Origin: Bacillota bacterium | GTDB lineage: Bacteria > Bacillota > UBA4882 > UBA8346 | Assembly (NCBI GenBank): GCA_023392595.1 | Contig: JAEVYU010000014.1 | Coordinates: 1 to 34,458 of the forward strand | DNA: 34,458 nt | Direction of reading: 5' to 3' | Part shown: positions 16,926 through 23,389 of the stretch, piece after piece | Layout: each line of letters starts with the position of its first letter | Position numbering within the stretch: the stretch's first letter is position 1 | The notes under the pieces: model-generated | The model's input: the letters and a program-made list of their open reading frames with translations, nothing else | What the model was told of the DNA's origin: nothing | Databases searched by the model: none | Position numbers and translations under genes: made by a program

Positions 16926-17145
16926 ATGCCCATTATAACCAAACTCGCGCCTTTCCGGAAAGGCGGGCTCTTTCCCTCAGATGTGGTTTATTGTTGCGGT
17001 TTCATGTGGAAGAGTAACCGCCAACTTTAAGTTCGAAGCCGTTGATCCCTAAAAGATTTTCGGCCTCAGATTCATCGATTTCCCGCAACGGGAAGAGCTC
17101 GTGTCCGAGGACACGCGAGTTAGGTCTATACCAGATTATCGGCAT
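16926..17145. ncRNA. candidate structured RNA of unknown class
   Basis: Distant arms are complementary in nested order: ATGCC 16926-16930 with GGCAT 17141-17145; ACCAAACTCGCG 16938-16949 with CGCGAGTTAGGT 17114-17125 (one mismatch); GCTCTTTCCC 16967-16976 with GGGAAGAGC 17090-17098 (one bulge). Local hairpins sit inside: CGCCTT/AAGGCG (16948-16965), GCGGTT/AACCGC (16996-17021), TTCCCG/CGGGAA (17080-17094, an alternative to the third arm) and GTGTCC/GGACAC (17101-17114). I do not recognise tmRNA, RNase P, SRP RNA, 6S RNA or any riboswitch in it. The strand is undetermined and no clear promoter was found on either strand. Transcription is inferred from structure alone. Confidence 0.45.
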
Positions 17146-17160
17146 ACTAAAGAGTATTTT

Positions 17161-17220
17161 CTAGGTAGAGCGTATCTTCCCCATTTTTGATTGCCGTTTA
17201 TTTACGATATGCTCTTCTAG
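17161..17220. repeat. long inverted repeat
   Basis: AGAGCGTATC (17167-17176) pairs with GATATGCTCT (17206-17215) at 9 of 10 positions, the tenth being a G:T wobble. It is flanked by CTAG at both ends (17161-17164 and 17217-17220). Confidence 0.5.
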
Positions 17221-17228
17221 TTATTGTT

Positions 17229-17267
17229 AAAAAAACACGGAATTCCAAAGTACCATTGTGTTTTTTT
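17229..17267. terminator. possible bidirectional terminator downstream of truA
   Basis: AAAAAAACAC (17229-17238) pairs perfectly with GTGTTTTTTT (17258-17267) around a 19-nt loop. T-runs are present for either direction. It lies 40 bp past the truA stop codon on the minus strand. The stem is weak, so the call is moderate. Confidence 0.45.
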
Positions 17268-17306
17268 AGTTGCTTTTTAAGTAGATCTGGTTTATTGACT
17301 GCCTAT

Positions 17307-18053
17307 TCAATAAAACACTTCTTCCAAGCAAAGTCCAATTGCCGGCGCTGTAGGACCCGCTTTCCCCCGATCTCTGGCTAAAATGATCCTTTCCATTGAT
17401 GAGGGTTCCAATTTATCGCTACCGATTAAAATAAGCGTTCCGACCATATTTCTTACCATATGATAAAGAAAACCACTGGCGTTGATTGTAAAAGTAATCA
17501 AAGGACCGTTTGATTCCATATAGCAAAAATTAACCACCCGCATCGTATCCAAAACTGTTGAACCACTTGCCTGGAAGGATTTGAAATCTTTCTCTCCAAT
17601 TAAAAAACCAAGTGTTTCCTGCATTCTTGGAATATTTAGATTCCATCGATAATGATATACAATATTTCTCTCAAATAGCGGTCTTTCTTCAGAATTATAA
17701 ATACGATAGCAATATGTCTTACTTTTAGCCGAATACCGGGCATGAAAATCCATGGGAACCTCATAAATATCCCTTACTAGAATATCTGCCGGTATAAGTG
17801 AATTCATTGCCTTTTGAAACTTTTCACCTGCAAGCTTCGAATAGGCTTGAAAATGAATAACCTGCCCTTTGGCATGAACTCCTGCATCTGTCCGCCCTGC
17901 TCCATAAACATGAATTTTTTCCCCAGTAATACGCGCGATTGCTTTCTCAAGCTCCCCCTGAATTGTCGGTCCGTTTTTCTGGAGTTGAAAACCAGCATAT
18001 GCCGTCCCTTCATAGGCGATAATCATCTTAAACTTTTTCAACATACTATCCAT
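17307..18053 (-). CDS. truA: tRNA pseudouridine(38-40) synthase TruA
   Basis: This 248-residue protein is full length for TruA. It has the N-terminal MIIAYEGTAYAGFQLQKN strand, the catalytic Asp in GAGRTDAGVHAKGQV (about residues 52-66), the FHARYSAKSKTYCYRI segment and the C-terminal FLYHMVRNMVGTLI motif. It isomerises uridines 38-40 in the tRNA anticodon arm. The start is uncertain: ATG 18053 has only a distant AAGGA, and ATG 18044 (MLKKFK) is an alternative. It follows rplQ by 85 bp. In many Firmicutes the ECF transporter genes ecfA and ecfT lie between these two genes, but they are absent here. Confidence 0.96.
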   Translation of the reverse strand: MDSMLKKFKMIIAYEGTAYAGFQLQKNGPTIQGELEKAIARITGEKIHVYGAGRTDAGVHAKGQVIHFQAYSKLAGEKFQKAMNSLIPADILVRDIYEVPMDFHARYSAKSKTYCYRIYNSEERPLFERNIVYHYRWNLNIPRMQETLGFLIGEKDFKSFQASGSTVLDTMRVVNFCYMESNGPLITFTINASGFLYHMVRNMVGTLILIGSDKLEPSSMERIILARDRGKAGPTAPAIGLCLEEVFY

Positions 18054-18138
18054 GAAATACCAAAAGTCCTTATAAAAAATTAAGGCCTGCCCTGGTTTAT
18101 CTCCAAAGCCGACCCTTAAAATTCTTATTCAACAACCA

Positions 18139-18477
18139 TTAAACTAATTCCAAAATTACCATCGGCGCGGCATCTCCACGGCGCGGACCAACTTTTAAAA
18201 TCCGGGTATAACCGCCATTTCGTTCTTTATAACGACCGGCAATCTCTTCAAACAATTTTTTTAAAACTTCCGGTTCCGTAATTACCCCAGCTGCAACACG
18301 TCGGGAATTTAAATCACCTTTTTTGGCTAAAGTAATCATCTTTTCAGCAACCGAACGTGCTTCTTTCGCCTTAATCTCGGTTGTCTCTATTCGGCCATGC
18401 ATAAAAAGGGCTGTAACTAAAGCACGGAAAAGAGCTTTCCTATGTGCAGACTCACGTCCTAATTTTCGTTCCAGCAT
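18139..18477 (-). CDS. rplQ: 50S ribosomal protein L17
   Basis: This 112-residue protein has the standard bacterial L17 core: KLGRESAHRKALFRALVTAL, the IETTEIKAKEARSVAEKMITLAK segment split by its usual helix turn, and a C-terminal VGPRRGDAAPMVILELV. L17 binds 23S rRNA at the base of the large subunit. The ATG follows GAGGAGGTG. It lies 15 bp after rpoA, its usual partner at the end of the alpha operon. Confidence 0.98.
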   Translation of the reverse strand: MLERKLGRESAHRKALFRALVTALFMHGRIETTEIKAKEARSVAEKMITLAKKGDLNSRRVAAGVITEPEVLKKLFEEIAGRYKERNGGYTRILKVGPRRGDAAPMVILELV

Positions 18478-18492
18478 AACGACACCTCCTCA

Positions 18493-19440
18493 TCAATCTT
18501 CAGACTTTCGTAGCATTAATCCTAAACTTTCCATTTTTTGTTGAACTTCTTCCAAAGATTTACGGCCCAAGTTCCTGACTTTCATCATATCTTCTTCAGT
18601 CTTCCGAGTCAATTCTTCGACCGTATTGATACCGGCTCTCTTCAAACAGTTATAAGAACGAACCGACAGATCCAATTCTTCAATAGTCATTTCGAGGATT
18701 TTGTTTTTGGATTCCTCTTCCTTTTCAACCATAATTTCGGCTTTACCTGCAGTTTGACTCAAATTAACAAACAGCATTAAATGCTCGGTCATGATCTTAG
18801 CAGATAATGAAACGGCCTCTACAGGACTAATACTACCGTCAGTCCATACTTCCAATACTAACCGATCATAATCGGTAATCTGTCCAACCCTGGTATGTTC
18901 AACAACATAATTTACCTTGAGCACCGGTGAGAATCGGGCATCGACTCCGATAACCCCAATAATATTCTCTGAGCCTTTATTTCTTTCAGCTGGACTATAT
19001 CCCCGGCCGCGGTCAAGAGTGAGTTCCATATTCAATGAACCACCACTTGAAACTGTAGCTAGATATAAATCAGGGTTTAGAAATTCGACATCACTTGGCA
19101 CTTGAATATCCGCTGCTGTGACTCTTTTTTCATTTTTAATTTGCAGACGGACCTTTTTGGGACAATCACCATGGATCTTTACCAATAATTGTTTTAAATT
19201 CAAAACGATATCAGTGGTATCCTCAACAACCCCCGGAATTGTTGAAAATTCATGAAGGACTCCATCAATTTTAACGGACGTTACCGCATAACCCGGCAGG
19301 GATGAGAGGAGGATCCGACGGAGCGAGTTGCCCAGTGTTGTGCCATAGCCTCTTTCCAAAGGTTCAATGACGAAGACACCATAACGTTCTCTGTCATTAC
19401 TTTCTTCTATGGTAATTTTGGGCTTTTCGATCTCGATCAA
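18493..19440 (-). CDS. rpoA: RNA polymerase alpha subunit
   Basis: This 315-residue protein matches the usual length. The N-terminal dimerisation domain (residues 1-230) shows YGVFVIEPLERGYGTTLGNS and LRRILLSSLPGYAVT. The C-terminal domain (about 245-310) has ELDLSVRSYNCLKRAGINT and the helix-hairpin-helix MMKVRNLGRKSLEEV. Alpha dimerises to nucleate RNA polymerase assembly, and its C-terminal domain contacts UP elements and activators. It sits between rpsD and rplQ as in most bacteria. Confidence 0.99.
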   Translation of the reverse strand: MIEIEKPKITIEESNDRERYGVFVIEPLERGYGTTLGNSLRRILLSSLPGYAVTSVKIDGVLHEFSTIPGVVEDTTDIVLNLKQLLVKIHGDCPKKVRLQIKNEKRVTAADIQVPSDVEFLNPDLYLATVSSGGSLNMELTLDRGRGYSPAERNKGSENIIGVIGVDARFSPVLKVNYVVEHTRVGQITDYDRLVLEVWTDGSISPVEAVSLSAKIMTEHLMLFVNLSQTAGKAEIMVEKEEESKNKILEMTIEELDLSVRSYNCLKRAGINTVEELTRKTEEDMMKVRNLGRKSLEEVQQKMESLGLMLRKSED

Positions 19441-19510
19441 TAATTAACCCTCCTTCTCGCATTCAGCGAATATCACTCTTAATATTTTTTTTAGAATATA
19501 TTCAAATTGA

Positions 19511-20137
19511 TTAACGTGAATACAATTCAACGATTAAATGTTCTTGTACTGGAATATCAATTTGTTCCCTGGTCGGTAAGGTTTTTACTTTACCGCTATG
19601 CCCTGCCGGATTGCTTTCCAGCCACTCAGGTATGGTCCGGCCTGCAGCATCTTCGATGTTTTCCTTTACTTTCGGGGAATTTAAACTACCTTCCCGAACA
19701 GTAACCACATCGCCCGCTTTTAATAATATGGACGGTATATTAACTTTCTTGTCATTAACAAGGAAATGTCCATGAAGAACCAGTTGACGGGCTTCTTTAC
19801 GGGATGCGGCATATCCCAAACGATAAACAACATTATCTAATCGGGTCTCCAGAATTTGAAGCAAGTTTTGACCAGTAATTCCTTTTTTTCTTTCAGCTAA
19901 AGTGAAATAACCTGAAAACTGACGCTCCAAAATTCCATAGATGCGACGAAGTTTCTGCTTTTCCCGAAGCTGAATGCCATACTCGGAGACTTTCTTGCGA
20001 GCCTGACCGTGTTGACCAGGAGCAAATGCCCGTTTTCCCACACTACATTTATTACTATAACAACGATCGCCTTTTAAATAAAGCTTCTCGCCTTCGCGAC
20101 GACATAATCTGCACACTGCTTCTGTATATCTAGCCAT
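19511..20137 (-). CDS. rpsD: 30S ribosomal protein S4 (zinc-binding type)
   Basis: This 208-residue protein starts MARYTEAVCRLCRREGEKLY. Four Cys residues in the first 31 positions (CRLC, then CYSNKC) make it the Zn-binding form. The S4 RNA-binding domain is at about 98-160 (RLDNVVYRLGYAASRKEARQ). It nucleates 30S assembly on 16S rRNA. An in-frame upstream ATG exists at 20212, but it lies inside rpsK and has no binding site; the ATG at 20137 follows GGAGGTG. S4 is an operon repressor in several bacteria, which makes the structured rpsM leader upstream of interest. Confidence 0.98.
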   Translation of the reverse strand: MARYTEAVCRLCRREGEKLYLKGDRCYSNKCSVGKRAFAPGQHGQARKKVSEYGIQLREKQKLRRIYGILERQFSGYFTLAERKKGITGQNLLQILETRLDNVVYRLGYAASRKEARQLVLHGHFLVNDKKVNIPSILLKAGDVVTVREGSLNSPKVKENIEDAAGRTIPEWLESNPAGHSGKVKTLPTREQIDIPVQEHLIVELYSR

Positions 20138-20156
20138 TATATTTTTTACACCTCCA

Positions 20157-20561
20157 TTATACTCTACGACGTTTTGGCGGACGACAACCATTATGAGGAA
20201 TCGGCGTGACATCTTTAATCAGGTTTACAAACAAACCTGCAGCTTGTAAAGAACGAATAGCCGCTTCACGGCCGGCGCCCGGTCCCTTTACAAAGACTTC
20301 CACACTCTTCATCCCATGATCGATAGCAACTTTGGCAGCTTCCTCGGCAGCCATACCGGCAGCAAAAGGAGTACTTTTGCGGGATCCTTTAAATCCCATA
20401 TGTCCGGCACTTGCCCATGATAATACATTTCCAGTCGGATCAGAGATGGTAACAATCGTATTATTAAAGGTGGAATGAATGTGCGCCACCCCAGTATCGA
20501 CATGTTTGCGCTCTTTTTTACGCGCCCGTACACCTTTTTTGGCAACAACAGGTTTTGCCAT
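20157..20561 (-). CDS. rpsK: 30S ribosomal protein S11
   Basis: This 134-residue protein has the S11 signature region: VAHIHSTFNNTIVTISD, GNVLSWASAGHMGFKGSRKS, VKGPGAGREAAIRSL and the basic tail PHNGCRPPKRRRV. S11 lines the platform of the small subunit near the mRNA exit. The ATG follows AGGAGG. It lies between rpsM and rpsD in the alpha operon. Confidence 0.98.
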   Translation of the reverse strand: MAKPVVAKKGVRARKKERKHVDTGVAHIHSTFNNTIVTISDPTGNVLSWASAGHMGFKGSRKSTPFAAGMAAEEAAKVAIDHGMKSVEVFVKGPGAGREAAIRSLQAAGLFVNLIKDVTPIPHNGCRPPKRRRV

Positions 20562-20633
20562 TTTAATTACCTCCTATTCATTATACTCAGGTTGCATTGA
20601 AATTTAAAAACATCTCGTTGAAGCAACTTGGTA

Positions 20634-21005
20634 TTAAGCCTTTCTTTTTGCGCCGACAGTCTTTTTAGGTCCCTTTCTGGTCCGGGCATTGGTCTTAGTC
20701 CGTTGTCCCCGAACGGGTAAACCCCGGCGATGACGAAGCCCGCGATAACTTCCAATTTCAATTAAACGTTTAATATTAAGGGACTCTTCACGTCTAAGAT
20801 CACCTTCGACTTTATAGTCGCGGTCAATGACTTCCCGAAGTCTGGTTACTTCTTCTTCGGTTAGATCCCGGACGCGGGTGTCAGGATTAACACCGGCTTT
20901 GGCCAACACTTCTTTTGAGGTGGTCAGTCCTAATCCATAAAGATATGTGAGAGCTATCTCTACTCGTTTATCACGTGGCAAATCCACGCCTGCAATACGT
21001 GCCAT
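20634..21005 (-). CDS. rpsM: 30S ribosomal protein S13
   Basis: This 123-residue protein begins MARIAGVDLPRDKRVEIALT, followed by the helix-two-turn-helix region YLYGLGLTTSKEVLAKAGV and the basic C-terminal tail RTKTNARTRKGPKKTVGAKRKA, which reaches the P-site tRNA. S13 also bridges the subunits in the 30S head. The ATG follows TAGGAGG. Its 140-bp leader back to rpmJ contains two stem-loops described separately. Confidence 0.98.
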   Translation of the reverse strand: MARIAGVDLPRDKRVEIALTYLYGLGLTTSKEVLAKAGVNPDTRVRDLTEEEVTRLREVIDRDYKVEGDLRREESLNIKRLIEIGSYRGLRHRRGLPVRGQRTKTNARTRKGPKKTVGAKRKA

Positions 21006-21052
21006 TATATTTACCTCCTATTTGGATGCGTTCATTAGTCTTTTTGACGATT

Positions 21053-21134
21053 GTTATCGTTCAAAGCCGCCAGCAGCCGACTGTAAAATCTCAGCTTTAA
21101 ACGATAACGATAAACAAACAACTAATGTTTGTTA
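21053..21134 (-). promoter_or_regulatory. two stem-loops in the leader of rpsM
   Basis: GTTATCGTT (21053-21061) pairs with AACGATAAC (21100-21108); after one mismatch AAAGC (21063-21067) pairs with GCTTT (21094-21098), enclosing a 26-nt loop. Further upstream in the mRNA, AAACAAAC (21112-21119) pairs with GTTTGTT (21127-21133). The structures end about 30 bases before the rpsM binding site. They could be an attenuator, a ribosomal-protein feedback site or an mRNA processing signal. No T-run follows the stems, so they are not simple terminators. Confidence 0.5.
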
Positions 21135-21145
21135 ACTTTAAATTT

Positions 21146-21259
21146 TTAACCTTGTTTTTGCTTGTGTTTGGGATTATCACAGATTACCATGACTCGACCC
21201 TTACGCTTAATAATCTTGCAGTGTTCACAGACTGGCTTTACAGAAGGTCTAATCTTCAT
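21146..21259 (-). CDS. rpmJ: 50S ribosomal protein L36 (zinc-binding type)
   Basis: This 37-residue protein reads MKIRPSVKPVCEHCKIIKRK and on to DNPKHKQKQG. The C-x2-C pair, the later Cys in VICDN and the His in PKH give the zinc ribbon of the C+ form. L36 is a late-assembling large-subunit protein. The ATG follows AAAGGAGG. It sits between infA and rpsM as usual. It is short enough to be missed by simple length cut-offs. Confidence 0.97.
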   Translation of the reverse strand: MKIRPSVKPVCEHCKIIKRKGRVMVICDNPKHKQKQG

Positions 21260-21321
21260 GTTATATCCTCCTTTAAAACTTAATTTTTAATTTATGTCTA
21301 AACTTTACAAGGCAGGGAAAA

Positions 21322-21540
21322 TTACTTAAAACGATAAATAATCCGTCCTCGGGTTAGATCATACGCCGATAGCTCAACAGTTACCTTATCACCCGGCAAA
21401 ATTTTAATGAAATTCATACGCATTTTCCCGGAAATATGAGCTAAAACCTTATGGCCATTTTCCAACTCGACTCGAAACATCGCGTTAGGTAATGGTTCAA
21501 CTACGGTTCCTTCGACTTCAATTACGTCTTGTTTACCCAT
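21322..21540 (-). CDS. infA: translation initiation factor IF-1
   Basis: This 72-residue protein is a single OB-fold: MGKQDVIEVEGTVVEPLPNA, FRVELENGHKVLAHISGKMR, and DLTRGRIIYRFK at the end. IF-1 binds the 30S A site during initiation. I chose the ATG at 21540 (family start; GGGGAG eight bases upstream) over an in-frame start at 21561. Its start overlaps the end of the KOW-protein gene by 8 bp, implying coupled translation. Confidence 0.98.
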   Translation of the reverse strand: MGKQDVIEVEGTVVEPLPNAMFRVELENGHKVLAHISGKMRMNFIKILPGDKVTVELSAYDLTRGRIIYRFK

Positions 21541-21841
21541 CGAACCGCTCCCCTTCCTCAAGTTCGTTTTTCAATCTTTTAATTGCTTCTTTCACTTGGA
21601 TATCTCCTATTGACTCGCCTTTTAACAAACTTTCTTCAATTTCTTTGGCAATGAGCATTTTCACTTTTACATGTTTTACATTCTTCTTTTTAGCCCTGGC
21701 AACTGGATGTTTAATTCCATCAGCAATCTCAATATAATGATCATCAATCATTCCAATAATCAAGCTAATTTGATTCGAATCCCGTCCTGAAGTTGAAATT
21801 ATCAATTGCCCAAAGCGTAAACCATCAACTGTGGTAATCAT
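21533..21841 (-). CDS. KOW-domain RNA-binding protein (L14e-like)
   Basis: This 102-residue protein has an N-terminal KOW-like SH3 barrel (GQLIISTSGRDSNQISLIIG then HYIEIADGIKHPVARAKKKN). A helical tail follows with an Ile/Glu-rich segment. Small KOW proteins resembling eukaryotic L14e are common between map and infA in Firmicutes; their exact role is not settled, but ribosome or RNA binding is likely. Its start overlaps the end of map by 17 bp and its end overlaps infA by 8 bp, so the three are translated as a chain. Confidence 0.85.
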   Translation of the reverse strand: MITTVDGLRFGQLIISTSGRDSNQISLIIGMIDDHYIEIADGIKHPVARAKKKNVKHVKVKMLIAKEIEESLLKGESIGDIQVKEAIKRLKNELEEGERFDG

Positions 21842-22616
21842 CTTGAATTTTAGGCAATAACTCAGGTCGCAACACAGTTAATATCTCCGGCCCGTTGTCA
21901 GTTACTGCCACAGTATGTTCAAAGTGCGCTGAGAATTTGCCATCCGCTGTTCGAACCGTCCAATTATCTTTTATATCAACATCAACTTCATACGTACCGA
22001 TATTGACCATAGGCTCAATTGCGAGGACCATTCCCAGCTTTAACACGGGATTAAAATCATTGCCAACAAAATTCGGTATTTGGGGGGCTTCATGCATTTT
22101 ACGCCCAATCCCATGCCCTACAAAATCTCTTACTACTGAAAATCCATTACTTTCGACATATTGCTGAATAGACCCTGAAATATCATATAACCGGTTCCCG
22201 GATTTGGCTTGATGAATTCCTTTATACAAAGCTTCTTCCGTGACCTGAATTAGTTTTTTTGCTTCGTCGGATATTGTCCCTACCGGCACAGTAATCGCTG
22301 AGTCCGCATAAAAATTTTGATATATAACTCCAAAATCGAGACCTATGATATCTCCATTTTTAAGAATGCGGCTACCGGGTATACCATGTACCACTTCTTC
22401 GTTTACCGAAGCGCATAGGGATGCAGGAAAACCATTATAGCCCTTGAAAGCAGGGATTGCATTAAATTGCCTGGTTCTTTGTTCAGCCTTTCTATCAAGT
22501 TCAACCAAACTAATACCCGGGCGAATTACTGCTCTCAATTCCTCAAGAACTGCCGCCAGGATACTTCCTGCAATCTTCATTACGGCAATCTCCGAAGGAG
22601 ATTTGAGAATGATCAT
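21825..22616 (-). CDS. map: methionine aminopeptidase, type I
   Basis: This 263-residue protein shows the pita-bread fold with all metal and substrate residues: VHGIPG (His near 83), IIGLDFGV (Asp), FYADSAIT (Asp), VGHGIGRKMHEAPQ (His), LAIEPMV (Glu) and HFEHTVAVT (Glu). It removes the initiator Met from nascent proteins and needs two divalent metal ions. There is no N-terminal zinc or SH3 extension. The ATG overlaps the adk stop codon as TAATG. Confidence 0.97.
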   Translation of the reverse strand: MIILKSPSEIAVMKIAGSILAAVLEELRAVIRPGISLVELDRKAEQRTRQFNAIPAFKGYNGFPASLCASVNEEVVHGIPGSRILKNGDIIGLDFGVIYQNFYADSAITVPVGTISDEAKKLIQVTEEALYKGIHQAKSGNRLYDISGSIQQYVESNGFSVVRDFVGHGIGRKMHEAPQIPNFVGNDFNPVLKLGMVLAIEPMVNIGTYEVDVDIKDNWTVRTADGKFSAHFEHTVAVTDNGPEILTVLRPELLPKIQDDYHS

Positions 22617-23266
22617 TAGGGCTTAACCCCCAACTCATTACATATTTTTTCATAAAGGACCTGAATTCCTTCTTGACCGTTAAAACTATGCAAAACACCT
22701 TTATTGCGGTAATATGCAATCAATGGTTCAGTTTGACTATTATAAACTTCCAACCGTTTGCCTACAGTCTCAGGAGTATCATCCGCTCTTTGATAAACTT
22801 CACCGCCACAGTGATCACAAACCCCGTCAACTTTCGATTTCTTGGTTTCAATATGATAAACCGCGGCACAATTGCGGCAAACCCTGCGACCGGTTAATCG
22901 CTTTAAAAGAATGGAAGAATCCACTTCAATATTAATCACCGCATCAACCTTTTTGCCGTTTTCTTTGAGAAAACCATCCAAAGAATCAGCTTGAGGAACT
23001 GTTCTAGGAAATCCATCAAGGAGGAACCCATTTTTACAATCATCTTTTAAGAGGCGCTCTTTGACAATTCCAATAACGACTTCATCCGGAACCAATTGTC
23101 CGCTATCCATATATCTTTTGGCCTCGGTTCCTAATGGCGTGCCTTCCTTAATAGCGGCCCGAAAAATATCACCGGTAGAAATATGAGGAATACTGAACCT
23201 TTTAAGTAATAACTCTGCCTGGGTTCCTTTTCCGGCACCAGGAGGTCCTAACAAAATTAAATTCAT
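22616..23266 (-). CDS. adk: adenylate kinase (zinc-lid type)
   Basis: This 216-residue protein has the P-loop LLGPPGAGKGTQAE at residues 5-18, the AMP-binding STGDIFRAAIKEGTPLG, and DGFPRT. The lid (about 120-160) has four Cys (CRNC ... CDHC), the zinc-binding form common in Gram-positive-related bacteria. It interconverts ATP + AMP and 2 ADP. I chose ATG 23266 (GGAGG in front) over the in-frame start at 23332, which only adds an unrelated stretch. It sits between secY and map as in many Firmicutes. Confidence 0.98.
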   Translation of the reverse strand: MNLILLGPPGAGKGTQAELLLKRFSIPHISTGDIFRAAIKEGTPLGTEAKRYMDSGQLVPDEVVIGIVKERLLKDDCKNGFLLDGFPRTVPQADSLDGFLKENGKKVDAVINIEVDSSILLKRLTGRRVCRNCAAVYHIETKKSKVDGVCDHCGGEVYQRADDTPETVGKRLEVYNSQTEPLIAYYRNKGVLHSFNGQEGIQVLYEKICNELGVKP

Positions 23267-23337
23267 TGATTTTTCCTCCAACCTAGAATGTATTGCAGCC
23301 CACATACAGACTTGGCACATCATAAAACTCAACCAAC

Positions 23338-23381
23338 CCCGGCGCAGTTTTCGCGCTCGCGCACCTTCTCTGATAGCCGGG
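23338..23381 (-). promoter_or_regulatory. stem-loop between secY and adk
   Basis: CCCGGC (23338-23343) pairs with GCCGGG (23376-23381), and the flanking AA/TT extends the stem with one wobble. A GCGC-rich inner hairpin lies within. There is no T-run, so this is not a classical terminator. It may stabilise or process the mRNA, or reduce read-through into adk. Confidence 0.4.
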
Positions 23382-23389
23382 ATTGATTA

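Larger units (their letters stand above)
16824..17306. other. palindrome-rich gene-free region between convergent genes
   Basis: This 483-bp region has no supported coding frame. Five inverted-repeat structures fill it: a 9-bp AAAACGTTC pair (16826-16834 with 16859-16867), a CCCCAG hairpin (16885-16900), the long structured element at 16926-17145, a 10-bp arm pair at 17167-17176 with 17206-17215, and a terminator-like pair at 17229-17267. Since both flanking genes end here, leader riboswitches for them are excluded. Confidence 0.6.

Noticed and set aside
16931..16940. Minus-strand TATAAT as a promoter inside the structured region
   Set aside because: The hexamer 17 bases upstream (TTCCGG) does not resemble -35, and the element lies within the predicted stem.
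19511..20212. Longer start of rpsD at 20212
   Set aside because: It would overlap rpsK and add residues absent from S4 families; ATG 20137 has the GGAGGTG site.
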